A stretch of DNA of 54,360 nucleotides, taken from contig CANRDB010000007.1 in assembly GCA_947629315.1 (NCBI GenBank), forward strand, positions 1-54,360. Direction: 5' to 3'. Position 1 is the stretch's first letter. The number at the start of each line of letters is the position of its first letter. This DNA comes from an uncultured Bacilli bacterium (GTDB lineage Bacteria > Bacillota_I > Bacilli_A > RF39 > UBA660). The notes beneath the pieces are model-generated. The model did not search any database and was not told where the DNA came from. It saw nothing but the letters and a program-made list of their open reading frames with translations. Both the position numbers and the translations under genes were made by a program. This document shows, one piece after another, positions 42,549 to 51,519 of the stretch.

Positions 42549-43809
42549 TTTCCTCATTCCCTTCTAAGAAAAAGATAGTATCCAATACACATTTATTGGC
42601 TAATTGCTGAATTTGTTTTTTATCTACCTTTTTGATTTGTTCTATTCTCTTCTCTATTGGATCAGAATTCAAATATTCCATACCAGCGTAAAGAGAAATC
42701 ATACTCTCCGCATTATCTTCAAATGACTTTAAACTATTTTTATAAGTCGTAATTGCATTTTGAATTTCTTCTTCCTCAAACTTACCGTTTTTGATATCCT
42801 CTACTTGTTCTAAAATTAAAGCACAAGCTCGATCATATTCACTCGCATTAATTCCTGCACGAATCGTCAAAATACTGACTAACGGTTGAGAAGAAGAAGA
42901 AATACTATAGCAAAGAGAATTCTTCTCACGTACATTTACAAAAAGTTTGGAGTTGGGACTTCCCCCTAAAATATAATTGAACACATTAAGAACGTATCGT
43001 AACTCATAGTCTGTAGCATTCTTTATACGGTAAGCCATCCATAATTTACTTTGTTGTAAAGAAGCTTCCTCCCTGGTAAAAGTTACTTTCTCTTTTTGAT
43101 TTTTCACATGATAGAAATGACTCTTATGTTCCATCTTTCGTTCTTGAAACGGAAAGTATTTAGCAATCAATTTCTCTATTTGTTTTACCTTTATATTACC
43201 AATCACAAAGATATCTACGATATCCTCTTGCAATACTTTTTGATAATATTGATATAACTTTTTACGATTGATATTTTTTAAATCTTCTGGATATCCACAA
43301 CTACGATAGGAAAGGACTGTATTGGGTTCCACTTCTTCTAAAAGACGAATACTCGCATAAGCATCTGGATTCTCTTTTAGGGAAGATAAATAATCTTCTA
43401 AACTATGGTAAGCAATATCATATCCTACCGAATCAAAGCCCGTCTCATCCGCATGAGGATGAAATAAAATTTCTCCCATAAAGGCGATTGACTTTTCTAA
43501 CATATTCTCCTCGGTATATTTGGGATTTAAAAATATCTCATCTAGTCCTAAAATACTATATTTTCCCGATGCATAATTAGAACCTCGATATCCTAACTCA
43601 TAGAGTTCCTCTGTCTCAATTTCCATTAACCGCTTCGTTGGGTAGTTCTCGGTAGATTCTAACAATACATTCACAAGCATATTTCGCATCGCTATTTCGT
43701 TTTTCTTTAATTTTCTTTTGAAATTTACTTTTAAAAAAATTGTTTTATATTTATCGGTTTCAATCACATGAAGATTATAATTATTTTGCGCAATTTTTGT
43801 ATATTGCAT
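42520..43809 (-). CDS. yfmF: M16-family peptidase homologue lacking the zinc site (YfmF-type)
   Basis: Full-length M16 fold (429 aa) but without HxxEH: the corresponding stretch reads MRNMLVNVLLESTENYPTKR. Other M16 features remain, such as GGSPNSKLFVNVREKNSLCYS in the C-terminal half. In known pairs this member is the structural partner of the active YfmH-type subunit. Its end overlaps yfmH. Confidence 0.87.
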   Translation of the reverse strand: MQYTKIAQNNYNLHVIETDKYKTIFLKVNFKRKLKKNEIAMRNMLVNVLLESTENYPTKRLMEIETEELYELGYRGSNYASGKYSILGLDEIFLNPKYTEENMLEKSIAFMGEILFHPHADETGFDSVGYDIAYHSLEDYLSSLKENPDAYASIRLLEEVEPNTVLSYRSCGYPEDLKNINRKKLYQYYQKVLQEDIVDIFVIGNIKVKQIEKLIAKYFPFQERKMEHKSHFYHVKNQKEKVTFTREEASLQQSKLWMAYRIKNATDYELRYVLNVFNYILGGSPNSKLFVNVREKNSLCYSISSSSQPLVSILTIRAGINASEYDRACALILEQVEDIKNGKFEEEEIQNAITTYKNSLKSFEDNAESMISLYAGMEYLNSDPIEKRIEQIKKVDKKQIQQLANKCVLDTIFFLEGNEENEKESFETL

Positions 43810-43850
43810 AAGTCACCTACTTTCAATGTCTTCTTTTATATTGTGAACAG

Positions 43851-43874
43851 TTTGATGGGATTATTACCATCAAA
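43851..43874. other. Inverted repeat between deoD and yfmF
   Basis: TTTGATGG (43851-43858) and CCATCAAA (43867-43874) form a perfect 8-base stem with no T run on either strand. It may be a weak deoD terminator or an operator for yfmFH; no decision is possible. Confidence 0.35.
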
Positions 43875-43885
43875 AAGATACTGTA

Positions 43886-44593
43886 CTAAAGTTTTAATAC
43901 CGTTTCGAGGGCAAGTTCAATCATATCTTTCAAAGCGGTTTGTCGCTCTATACTCGTCGTTTCTTCTTTCGTTACTAAATTATCAGAAATAGTTAACAGA
44001 CAGGCTGCCTTTTTACCAAGAACTTTCGCATTGTGAAAAAGCGCAAATGACTCCATCTCACAAGCAAGACAACCATATTTTTGATAAAGTTCTTGAAAAT
44101 TATCATTCTCTTTATAAAATACATCACTACTGTGAATCGTTGCAATCGTTAAATGTTTTCCAAGTTCTGAAGCGGCTTCTTGAATATGAAAATTAAGAGA
44201 AAAATCAGATTCTTTCATCATCTCTTCACTACCATTTTGAGAACGTCCGTAACTAGATTCTGAAAAACACTTTTGAACGAGTAATAAATCATATAAATTC
44301 AAATCTTTCGTATAAGCACCTGCGGTGCCGATTCGAATAATTTGATCAACATCATATTCTTTATATAATTCATAGGAATAAATTCCAATACTAGGCATGC
44401 CCATACCAGAACCCATGACAGTAACCCGATGGTCTTTATACATTCCAGTATAGGCAAACATTCCTCGTACCTGATTTACTAACTTTGCATCTTCTAAATA
44501 ATTTTCCGCAATAAACTTTGCACGCAACGGGTCTCCTGGCATAATTACTGTTTTTGCGATATCTTCTTTGTTTGCTTCTATATGTGGTGTCAT
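43886..44593 (-). CDS. deoD: Purine nucleoside phosphorylase (DeoD type)
   Basis: Trimeric/hexameric phosphorylase splitting purine nucleosides in salvage. Family motifs are MTPHIEANKEDIAKTVIMPGDPLRAK at the N-terminus (substrate His and phosphate-binding GDPLR), GSGMGMPSIGIYSYEL, RIGTAGAY, CEMESFALFHNAK (Glu binding ribose) and SDNLV (catalytic Asp). 235 aa is typical. AAGAAGG precedes the ATG. pdp and tdk in the window act in the same nucleoside salvage. Confidence 0.95.
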   Translation of the reverse strand: MTPHIEANKEDIAKTVIMPGDPLRAKFIAENYLEDAKLVNQVRGMFAYTGMYKDHRVTVMGSGMGMPSIGIYSYELYKEYDVDQIIRIGTAGAYTKDLNLYDLLLVQKCFSESSYGRSQNGSEEMMKESDFSLNFHIQEAASELGKHLTIATIHSSDVFYKENDNFQELYQKYGCLACEMESFALFHNAKVLGKKAACLLTISDNLVTKEETTSIERQTALKDMIELALETVLKL

Positions 44594-44614
44594 TTATAAA
44601 CCTTCTTTCTATAA

Positions 44615-44643
44615 TCAAAAGAGAATAATTTCCATTATTCTCT
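44615..44643 (-). terminator. Terminator after the YihY-type gene
   Basis: GAGAATAAT / ATTATTCTC (44621-44629 and 44634-44642), followed by a short T run on the minus strand. Confidence 0.6.
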
Positions 44644-45453
44644 ATCTTCATTTTGATATTCATTGACATTAATCGCAATACCAATCACCAAAATGTAAGA
44701 CAAAGCATAAATCCAAATCATTAAAATCACAATATTAGAAAGTCCTGCGTAGAATAAGTCATAGTGAGAAAAATGATTTGCATAATAGGAATAGATTGCC
44801 GTAGCAACTACCCAACCAATTGTCGTAAATACCGCCCCTTTAGTGGTATATTTACTCAATATCTTCCAATCTGGTGCCATCGTATAAATTAACTTAATAT
44901 TAAAATACATAATCAACATTGCCACTGGCCATCTCAAATACAATACCAAGTGATAAATCATAGTGACCAATGAGTTTGAATGAATAACGGACAGAGCTGT
45001 TTTTAAAATAACATCTCCAAACGCTAAGACAATCAACGTAAAAACAAATAATCCAATCATCAACATAATAATGAATAAAGATTTTATACGTCGCTTTAAC
45101 CATTCCGAATGAGGAAATCCATACAGAGTATTCGATGCTAAAATAATGGAATGAGCACCATTACTCGCAATAATAAACGCTGTCACCATAGAGATTCCGA
45201 CGTTCGTATCGAATCCTTTTCCATCCAATAGAGGAATTAATATATCGACTACTCCACTCGGTACTGCCTCTTGAATAGCATTAATAATGGTATCCATCGA
45301 AATAGAGAAAAAGGATGCTATTACACCCACTAACATTAAAATGGGAAATACTGCCAGTACAAGAAAGAATGCTATCTGTCCTGGCAATACACGAATCATA
45401 GGATTCTTCACACACTCTTTCAGTTGTAACAGTCCTTTTTTTAATTTCTTCAT
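44635..45453 (-). CDS. YihY/BrkB-family inner membrane protein
   Basis: 272 residues with about six helices. The N-terminus KNPMIRVLPGQIAFFLVLAVFPILMLV is the YihY signature (LPGQIAFFL...PILM), and ASNGAHSIILASNTLYG and GAVFTTIGWVVATAIYSYY also match. The family was once annotated as RNase BN, which is wrong; it is a putative transporter or envelope protein. It starts 11 bases after the rpoZ stop. Confidence 0.88.
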   Translation of the reverse strand: MKKLKKGLLQLKECVKNPMIRVLPGQIAFFLVLAVFPILMLVGVIASFFSISMDTIINAIQEAVPSGVVDILIPLLDGKGFDTNVGISMVTAFIIASNGAHSIILASNTLYGFPHSEWLKRRIKSLFIIMLMIGLFVFTLIVLAFGDVILKTALSVIHSNSLVTMIYHLVLYLRWPVAMLIMYFNIKLIYTMAPDWKILSKYTTKGAVFTTIGWVVATAIYSYYANHFSHYDLFYAGLSNIVILMIWIYALSYILVIGIAINVNEYQNEDRE

Positions 45454-45464
45454 ATCAGCCTCTT

Positions 45465-45665
45465 CTATTTTTCTACTACATGAATTAAATCTTTGGCAAT
45501 TTCTTCTAAGGCTCTTCCAATCGATTTTTTAGAGACATACTCAGATTCTTTCATCTGGTAATATTCCTTTTCTTCCATCTCTTTTGCTCTTTTTGAAACA
45601 ATATTTACTAATAAATATTTTGAGCCAACTTTCGTTAATAACTTATCAATAGATGGGTAGATCAT
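45465..45665 (-). CDS. rpoZ: RNA polymerase omega subunit
   Basis: A 66-residue protein from ATG 45665 (GGAGTGTG upstream). Omega features: SIDKLLTKVGSKYLLVNIVSKRAKEM and KKSIGRALEEIA. The first part matches the conserved helix that clamps the beta' C-terminus. The frame is open 33 bases further upstream, but that would bury the ribosome binding site. Confidence 0.85.
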   Translation of the reverse strand: MIYPSIDKLLTKVGSKYLLVNIVSKRAKEMEEKEYYQMKESEYVSKKSIGRALEEIAKDLIHVVEK

Positions 45666-45746
45666 ACTATCACACTCCTTATTATTAGGATATCCCAACT
45701 ATGGTAAAACATCAACAATTTTACAAAAAATTGACAAAACTTTACA

Positions 45747-47021
45747 TTAATCGATTATCTCGTAAATTAAAGGTTCTTTCTCTACTGGATGTTCGGTAAT
45801 AGTAAAGCAATCTAAAATATCATTTACTTTTACATCTTTATCATCTAAATACACTCTCATTAATTCATCATTGACAGCAACAAAATCTCCCACTTTATGG
45901 CGAAGTACTAATCCTACTTGATAATGAATTTTATCCTCTTTCGTCAATCTTCCAGCACCAATCTGACGAGCAATTTCACCAAGTCCCAACGCATTGATTT
46001 TTGTAAGATATCCTGCTTTTGGACTTCTCACCGAAAAAATACGATTGGAAACTTCTAACTTCGTTAAATCTCCACCTTGAGCATGGACCATCTCTTCTAA
46101 CTTTTGATAAGCAACTCCCGTATTCAATTTTTTAAAACATTGTTGAGTGGCTTCTTCCTCACTAATATTCTCCGTATCGCTAATAATGAAACTAGCAATC
46201 TTGATAATTAGTTCCATGACATCCTCTGGTCCCATTCCCTTTAGAGATTGAATGGCCTCTTCTACCTCTAGAGCATTCCCAATGGCATATCCGAGAGGTT
46301 CACTCATATTCGTTAAAATACAAACCGTTTTCTTTTGATAGCGTTTACCAATCTCAGTCATCGTTCTCGCTAGGGCACGGGCACTTTCCAAATCTTTCAT
46401 CAACGCACCATTTCCTACTTTGACATCGATGAAAATATAATCGGAACCACTCGCTATTTTTTTAGACATAATACTAGAAGCAATGAGCGGAATCGAATCT
46501 ACAGTACCCGTCACATCCCTTAAAGCATATAATTTTTTATCAGCTGGTACGAGGTTTCCTGACTGACTAATCACAGCGACTCCTACATCCTGTACCTGTT
46601 TCATAAACTCTTCACGAGTTAACTCCACACGATAACCAGGAATCGATTCTAACTTATCAATCGTTCCTCCGGTATGACCTAATCCCCGTCCACTCATTTT
46701 AGCTACCTTAAGTCCAAACGAAGCAAGTAATGGAGCAAGAATAAGAGTTACCTTATCTCCTACTCCACCAGTTGAATGTTTATCTACCTTGATGCCAGAA
46801 ATTTCACTTAAATCCACTTGTTCTCCACTATGCAACATGGCATCCGTAAGATAAAAAGTTTCTTCTTGATTCATACCATTTAATACAATTGCCATTAACA
46901 GGGAACTAACTTGATAATCCTTAACCTCTCCTGAAATCATTCCCGTTATCCAAAAATCGATTTCTTCTTTAGTCAAGGGTTGTTTATTTTTTTTCTTTTC
47001 AATGATTTCTATAATCGTCAT
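45747..47021 (-). CDS. pdp: Pyrimidine-nucleoside phosphorylase
   Basis: It cleaves uridine, deoxyuridine and thymidine with phosphate. Motifs are KHSTGGVGDKVTLILAPLLAS (phosphate binding), KMSGRGLGHTGGTIDKLESIPG and the C-terminal barrel-sandwich AGYLTKINALGLGEIARQIGAGR. 424 aa from ATG 47021, with GGTGATAAG upstream; the frame is open 60 bases further without a ribosome binding site. Together with deoD and tdk it indicates active nucleoside scavenging. Confidence 0.95.
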   Translation of the reverse strand: MTIIEIIEKKKNKQPLTKEEIDFWITGMISGEVKDYQVSSLLMAIVLNGMNQEETFYLTDAMLHSGEQVDLSEISGIKVDKHSTGGVGDKVTLILAPLLASFGLKVAKMSGRGLGHTGGTIDKLESIPGYRVELTREEFMKQVQDVGVAVISQSGNLVPADKKLYALRDVTGTVDSIPLIASSIMSKKIASGSDYIFIDVKVGNGALMKDLESARALARTMTEIGKRYQKKTVCILTNMSEPLGYAIGNALEVEEAIQSLKGMGPEDVMELIIKIASFIISDTENISEEEATQQCFKKLNTGVAYQKLEEMVHAQGGDLTKLEVSNRIFSVRSPKAGYLTKINALGLGEIARQIGAGRLTKEDKIHYQVGLVLRHKVGDFVAVNDELMRVYLDDKDVKVNDILDCFTITEHPVEKEPLIYEIID

Positions 47022-47059
47022 CTTATCACCATTTTCATTGTACCATAAAGTAGGAAAAA

Positions 47060-47099
47060 AGAGAAGAAAAAGAGAAAACACGTATTACCGTTTTCTCCT
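47060..47099 (-). terminator. Terminator of ssb
   Basis: GAGAAAAC / GTTTTCTC (47072-47079 and 47090-47097), followed by TTTTTC and further T-rich sequence on the minus strand. Confidence 0.8.
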
Positions 47100-47110
47100 C
47101 CTTTCTTGGG

Positions 47111-47452
47111 CTACGATGCCTGTTCTTCTTTTGGCTTACTAGATAAAAAAGTCACTTTTTCGGCTACTACTTCTACTAATTGACGCTTTTGATCATCTTC
47201 TGTCTCATATTGTCTACTTTGGATGCGGCCTTTAATTCCTACTAAATCTCCTTGCTTACAGTATTCTACCGTACTTTCTGCGACTCCTTTCCACATGACG
47301 CAAGAAATAAAATCCGTATCATATTCTCCATTGGCATTTTTAAAAGAACGGGGTACTGCCAACGTAACATGAGTCACTTTTTTACCATTCTCCGTCTCAC
47401 GCAATTCTGGAGTTTGAACAATTCTTCCAACTAATACAGTTTGATTTAACAC
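47111..47452 (-). CDS. ssb: Single-stranded DNA-binding protein without acidic tip
   Basis: OB-fold SSB: NQTVLVGRIVQTPELRETENGKKV, TDFISCVMWKGVAESTVEYCKQGDLVGIKGRIQSRQYE. The GTG at 47452 is preceded by AAAGGAGG at 7 bases; longer starts would include that site. The 113-residue product ends KPKEEQAS and lacks the acidic DDDIPF-type tip that recruits partner proteins. It resembles the short SsbB of Bacillus, used in competence, more than SsbA, which is usually between rpsF and rpsR. Confidence 0.92.
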   Translation of the reverse strand: MLNQTVLVGRIVQTPELRETENGKKVTHVTLAVPRSFKNANGEYDTDFISCVMWKGVAESTVEYCKQGDLVGIKGRIQSRQYETEDDQKRQLVEVVAEKVTFLSSKPKEEQAS

Positions 47453-47608
47453 AATTTTTCCTCCTTTCACATGCATCATACACTTTTTTCATTCAAAAGA
47501 AAAAAATCTATTTTAGATATTCTACTTTCCTTATATGTCATTTTTAAAAAAGGGATGAGAAGATTATGAAATTTGGTATTTTTTCTTCCTTCATCTCATA
47601 AATTTCGC

Positions 47609-47635
47609 ATAAAAAAAACATCTTTCGATGTTTCA
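47609..47635 (-). terminator. Terminator of sufB
   Basis: AAACATC-GAAA-GATGTTT on the minus strand (47616-47633), followed by at least five T residues and overlapping the sufB stop codon. Confidence 0.8.
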
Positions 47636-48946
47636 AAAATAATTTTTTAACAAGGCATTTAATTCCACCGCATATTCCATTGGTAATTCTTCACGGAATC
47701 GGTCAATAAATCCCATAATAATTAATTCTTTTGCACGTTCTTCACTAATTCCCCTACTCATTAGGTAAAATAGTTTATCCTTACTAATTTTTGCAACCGT
47801 CGCCTCATGATTTAATTGGGAAGAAGTGTTTTCAACAATATTTTTAGGTACCGTATCACTTTTAGAAAGTTCATCTAAAATGATTGTATCGCATTTCACC
47901 ATTGCCTGTGAATGATGTGCTTCTTTCGCAATCCGAACCGTTCCCCGATAAGTGGCTTCCCCACCATTCGCTGCGATGGATTTACTAATAATATCACTCG
48001 TTGTATAAGGCGCTAAATGGATCATACGAGCACCCGCATCCTGAATTTGACCATTACTAGCTACAGCAATTGATATACATCTACCTTTCGCATAAGGACC
48101 CACTAATAGACATCCTGGATATTTCATATTCGTTTTAGAACCAATATTTCCATCAATCCACTCCATTAACCCGTTTTCTTCTACTTTTGCTCTTTTCGTT
48201 ACTAAATTGTAGACATCACTCGACCAATTTTGAATCGTCGTATAACGACATTTCGCATTTTTACCAACAAATATCTCCACGACTGCAGCATGAAGAGAAT
48301 CCTCCGAATAAGTAGGCGCTGTACAGCCTTCCATATAGTGAAGTTCGGAACCTTCATCCACAATAATTAAGGTACGTTCAAACTGTCCCATATTCGCACT
48401 GTTAAGTCGAAAATAACTCTGCAAAGGACGATCAATTTTGGTATGCGGAGGCACATAAATAAAAGTTCCTCCACTCCATACTGCCCCATTTAAGGCCGTA
48501 TATTTATTTTCATTCACATTCACTAAATGATTAAAATATTTTTCAAATAACTCCGGATATTTTTTCAAAGCCGTATCAGTATCACAAAAAAGAATATGTT
48601 TCTTCTCTAGTTCTTCAATCATATGGTGATAGACAACTTCACTTTCATACTGAGCACCAATTCCTGCTAAATACTTCTTCTCTGCCTCCGGTATTCCTAG
48701 TTTATCAAAAGTATCCCTAACATCTTTTGGAACATCATCCCAACTCTTTTCAATCTGTTTAGATGCCCTCGTCTTATAATAGGTAATCGTATCAAAATCG
48801 ATTTTTAATTCTGGTCCAAACAGAGGTTGAGAGGTTTCTATAAATTTTTGATAGGCTTTTAATCGGAAATTACACATCCATTCTGGTTCATTTTTCAATC
48901 GAGATATTTCTCTTACTTTCTCTTCATCTAGTCCTTTGATTTCCAT
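47633..48946 (-). CDS. sufB: Fe-S cluster assembly protein SufB
   Basis: SufB is the scaffold partner of SufC and SufD. N-terminal [19 protein letters not shown] and the beta-helix core with VHGGTF-like [35 protein letters not shown] and the C-terminal [18 protein letters not shown] are diagnostic. 437 aa is slightly short (usually 465). sufC, sufD and sufS are not in the window. It follows an A/T-rich stem that may be a terminator, so it may have separate transcription from sufU. Confidence 0.95.
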   Translation of the reverse strand: MEIKGLDEEKVREISRLKNEPEWMCNFRLKAYQKFIETSQPLFGPELKIDFDTITYYKTRASKQIEKSWDDVPKDVRDTFDKLGIPEAEKKYLAGIGAQYESEVVYHHMIEELEKKHILFCDTDTALKKYPELFEKYFNHLVNVNENKYTALNGAVWSGGTFIYVPPHTKIDRPLQSYFRLNSANMGQFERTLIIVDEGSELHYMEGCTAPTYSEDSLHAAVVEIFVGKNAKCRYTTIQNWSSDVYNLVTKRAKVEENGLMEWIDGNIGSKTNMKYPGCLLVGPYAKGRCISIAVASNGQIQDAGARMIHLAPYTTSDIISKSIAANGGEATYRGTVRIAKEAHHSQAMVKCDTIILDELSKSDTVPKNIVENTSSQLNHEATVAKISKDKLFYLMSRGISEERAKELIIMGFIDRFREELPMEYAVELNALLKNYF

Positions 48947-48971
48947 AAAATCACCTACTACTTATTATACT

Positions 48972-49022
48972 AAAAAAAATAGAAAAGAAAAAGGAAAAAG
49001 TATCGATTTCTTTTCTATTTTT
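48972..49022 (-). terminator. Terminator between the sufU unit and sufB
   Basis: A long A/T-rich stem, AAAATAGAAAAGAAA and TTTCTTTTCTATTTTT, separated by 16 bases; the minus strand ends in eight T residues. Confidence 0.6.
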
Positions 49023-49431
49023 GAGGTTGTTTGTGACCAAGAAATTTTTGTTTAGCAGCCGCAAAAGAGATAATTTTATGAGAGTCCATTGACTTCTTTC
49101 TTTGATATTCTTCATGATACCATTGTTCTGCTTGCTTAGCATAAGACATATAGGAATCATACACTTGTGGTTCAATCTTGGCGGGTAACAATCGATAAAC
49201 GTATAATCTATCTCTATCAAGACTAGCTAACGTCTCTTCTGACATAACCCCATCTACCATTGGAACAATGTCAAAGATTTGATGGGAAAAAATATCAATC
49301 GCTACTCCATCTTCGACGATCACTGGTCTCATGACATCAATTAAAAATTCTAAGAACAATCCGTCTCGATCATACTGTGTTTCTGAAAACTGAACAACTT
49401 GCGCTGCTCTAATTTGAATTGGCATCTCCAT
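49015..49431 (-). CDS. Hypothetical protein between sufU and sufB
   Basis: 138 residues, no family recognised. It has no cysteine, so it is not an Fe-S carrier. The first half is beta-rich (IQIRAAQVVQFSETQYD, LFLEFLIDVMRPVIVEDG) and the C-terminal third is a charged, Tyr-rich helix (YAKQAEQWYHEEYQRKKS). It overlaps sufU by 23 bases, so the two are translationally coupled. The neighbours suggest a role linked to Fe-S assembly, which is inferred. Confidence 0.65.
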   Translation of the reverse strand: MEMPIQIRAAQVVQFSETQYDRDGLFLEFLIDVMRPVIVEDGVAIDIFSHQIFDIVPMVDGVMSEETLASLDRDRLYVYRLLPAKIEPQVYDSYMSYAKQAEQWYHEEYQRKKSMDSHKIISFAAAKQKFLGHKQPQK

Positions 49432-49855
49432 GATTCTCTAACTCCCCTAAAATTTTTTCAATTCCCCACCAAGGAAGAAGTGCACATTTCTTACGATTTG
49501 GCTGTTTATAAATGTCATCATAGACAATCGCTTGCTCTAGCAGTTCGGCATCATACTCTTTTTCATCAATCATGTTCGCATAATTTTTCAAAATACGGAT
49601 AGCTTCTTCTACCGTTTTTCCCATTAATGTTTCGACCATGATAGAAGAAGAACTAGTACAGATGGCACATGCTTCCCCGTCAAAACGAATATCTTTCAAA
49701 ACGTTATCCTCAATTTTTACTTGTACTTTTACTTCATCAATACAAGACTCGTTATTCATATCTGCACACAAGTAATCTTCATCGTCAATTAGTCCTTTAT
49801 GCCTTGGATTCTGATAGTGCTCTAAGATAATTCCTCGTCTGAAATTTTTATCCAT
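49409..49855 (-). CDS. sufU: SufU sulfurtransferase/scaffold
   Basis: Zinc-dependent sulfur acceptor for SufS in Gram-positive bacteria. Ligand residues are present as Cys-x-Asp in NNESCIDEV, Cys in GEACAICTSSSSIM and Cys in KCALLPWW. The N-terminus ILEHYQNPRHKGLID is typical. ATG 49855 has AAGGTGAG upstream. The usual NP-x-CGD is changed to NNESCID, but the ligands are kept. 148 aa is the normal size. Confidence 0.93.
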   Translation of the reverse strand: MDKNFRRGIILEHYQNPRHKGLIDDEDYLCADMNNESCIDEVKVQVKIEDNVLKDIRFDGEACAICTSSSSIMVETLMGKTVEEAIRILKNYANMIDEKEYDAELLEQAIVYDDIYKQPNRKKCALLPWWGIEKILGELENHGDANSN

Positions 49856-49900
49856 ATTTCTCACCTTTTTCATTATACGATAAAAGTTATCTAGTTTCAA

Positions 49901-51001
49901 CTACGAAGAATATTTTTTCACGACTGGTCGGTTCTCTGATGAAGATTCTACCATAACAGAATCCGTAGTAAGAGTTGGACTTTGAACGGTATAATAATCC
50001 TCCCGACAAATCAATTTCATCAACTGTTCACGAACAGCTTTTAAATCACTTACGTTGGATAAATAAGCAGCGGCTGAATGCTCGTTTCCTCCGCCACCAA
50101 AAAGGTGCATCATTTCTTCTATTCGCATACCTCCTGAGGTTCTCGCACTGATGCCGACCGTATCTACTCCCGTAAAACCAAACGCAAAAGAAGCATCGAC
50201 TTTATAGGGAAGCAGATAATCCGCCGCTTGCGCTAAATCGGACTGTGCATACCATGTATCAGGGTCTTGTCTGTTATAGATTAAAGCAACACTATGAATA
50301 TGGTGCGTAATAAATTCCGTTCCATCAATCAAATGCTGAATTTTTCGATCATTGGCAAAATCCTCGACAAATAAATCATTCACATCTTGAATAGTGGCCC
50401 CACGACGAATCAATCTCGCTGTTACTTCCAATGTTTTTTCATCTGTATTTTTCTTCAATTTATTGGTATCCACAAAAATTCCTGCTAAAAAGGCTTTTGC
50501 TAACCAACTGTCAATTTCTATTCCAAACAATTTCAATAACCGAGTAATCATCTCACAAGTACTAGAAGTTGCTGTATTTACATGCTTATCACCAGTCACA
50601 ATAGAATCCTCATCTTCTTTATGATGATCAAGAATCACGATATGAGAAAAACTATCTAATTGATGAACAATCGCACTTGGAATTAAATTCTTCTTTCCCA
50701 CATCTACGGTAATCAACAAATCCTCCAGTGTACGATAAGAAGTCATCTCTTCACTGGAAATTACAGAATATCGCTTTAATACCGTATCATAAATATTTCG
50801 GACACCTTTATTCATATCCATAATAGAATCATCCGTTACAATAGCATATTCTTTCTTAAAGAACCGACAAATCTCTGCCATACCAACAGAGGCTCCAATG
50901 GCATCAAAATCCATATTTTTATGAGGAACGATAAAAATTCGACTGGCATGTTGAATTCTAGATTCTAATGTTATTTTAAACTCTTTTAATGTTTTTTCCA
51001 C
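49901..51001 (-). CDS. Stand-alone GdpP-type DHH/DHHA1 phosphoesterase
   Basis: The sequence follows the C-terminal half of GdpP: HKNMDFDAIGASVGMAE (HxDxD), LLITVDVGKKN, VILDHHKED (DHH), STCEMITRLL, GIFVDTN and the DHHA1 motif HLFGGGGNEHSAAA. GdpP hydrolyses c-di-AMP; here the membrane, PAS and GGDEF-like parts are missing, so it is soluble (366 aa). It is probably a c-di-AMP or pApA phosphodiesterase. The start is GTG 51001 (GGAGG 6 bases upstream); the ATG two codons earlier touches the ribosome binding site. Confidence 0.85.
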   Translation of the reverse strand: MEKTLKEFKITLESRIQHASRIFIVPHKNMDFDAIGASVGMAEICRFFKKEYAIVTDDSIMDMNKGVRNIYDTVLKRYSVISSEEMTSYRTLEDLLITVDVGKKNLIPSAIVHQLDSFSHIVILDHHKEDEDSIVTGDKHVNTATSSTCEMITRLLKLFGIEIDSWLAKAFLAGIFVDTNKLKKNTDEKTLEVTARLIRRGATIQDVNDLFVEDFANDRKIQHLIDGTEFITHHIHSVALIYNRQDPDTWYAQSDLAQAADYLLPYKVDASFAFGFTGVDTVGISARTSGGMRIEEMMHLFGGGGNEHSAAAYLSNVSDLKAVREQLMKLICREDYYTVQSPTLTTDSVMVESSSENRPVVKKYSS

Positions 51002-51080
51002 TTTCATCCTCCGAAATGGGTGATAATGTTCTCATTTCTTCTCGACCAAGTATTCTAGCAAAATATACAAAATTTGTCAA

Positions 51081-51107
51081 AAAAAAGAAGCTTTTATTTC
51101 GCTTCTA
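51081..51107 (-). terminator. Terminator of spoVS
   Basis: AGAAGC / GCTTCT (51086-51091 and 51101-51106), followed by TTTTTTT on the minus strand. Confidence 0.8.
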
Positions 51108-51354
51108 CAATCAGTTTGATAGCGGTCCGCTCTTCTCCATCAATCATGATATCGGTAAACGCCGGTATGCATACGAGATTTTTACCAGAAGGGGCAACAA
51201 AACCGCGAGCAATAGCAATCGCTTTAATAGCTTGATTTAAGGCCCCTGCGCCAATGGCTTGTATCTCTACCTCTCCTTTTTCTCGAAATACATTCGCTAG
51301 TGCTCCTGCTACAGAATTCGGATTGGATTTTGTTCCTACTTTTAATGTTTCCAT
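51094..51354 (-). CDS. spoVS: Stage V sporulation protein S (SpoVS)
   Basis: Small Alba-like nucleic acid-binding protein: LKVGTKSNPNSVAGALANVF, AIGAGALNQAIKAIAIARGF and AFTDIMIDGEERTAIKL are the family hallmarks. 86 aa is typical. AAAGGA lies 14 bases before the ATG, an unusually long spacing. No other sporulation genes are in the window, and SpoVS also occurs in non-sporulating bacteria, so sporulation is not implied. Confidence 0.94.
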   Translation of the reverse strand: METLKVGTKSNPNSVAGALANVFREKGEVEIQAIGAGALNQAIKAIAIARGFVAPSGKNLVCIPAFTDIMIDGEERTAIKLIVEAK

Positions 51355-51460
51355 CGGTATTATTTCATTCCTTTCTACAATACACTATATGAAGAATCTC
51401 CACCTTTAGAACTATTTTTTCTGATCAAGGGGTATAATTGGAATCTTTTTGGCAATCCTG

Positions 51461-51489
51461 TTGTCGTTCAAAGGAAAACGTGCTATAAT
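51461..51489 (+). promoter_or_regulatory. Promoter of the 51520-52526 operon
   Basis: TTGTCG (51461-51466), 17 bases, TATAAT (51484-51489), followed by AGGAGGAAG and ATG 51520. Confidence 0.65.
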
Positions 51490-51519
51490 GGATACAGTAG
51501 AACATAGGAGGAAGATACA

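Noticed and set aside
44436-44684. An 82-codon minus-strand frame across the deoD start and the YihY gene end
   Set aside because: It overlaps two well supported genes and spans a terminator.
45700-45746. Possible terminator after pdp
   Set aside because: Only a short CAATTTT / AAAATTG pairing is visible, too weak to support a call.
48951-49220. An 89-codon minus-strand frame overlapping the gene between sufU and sufB
   Set aside because: It is in another frame of a better-supported gene and reads through a terminator stem.
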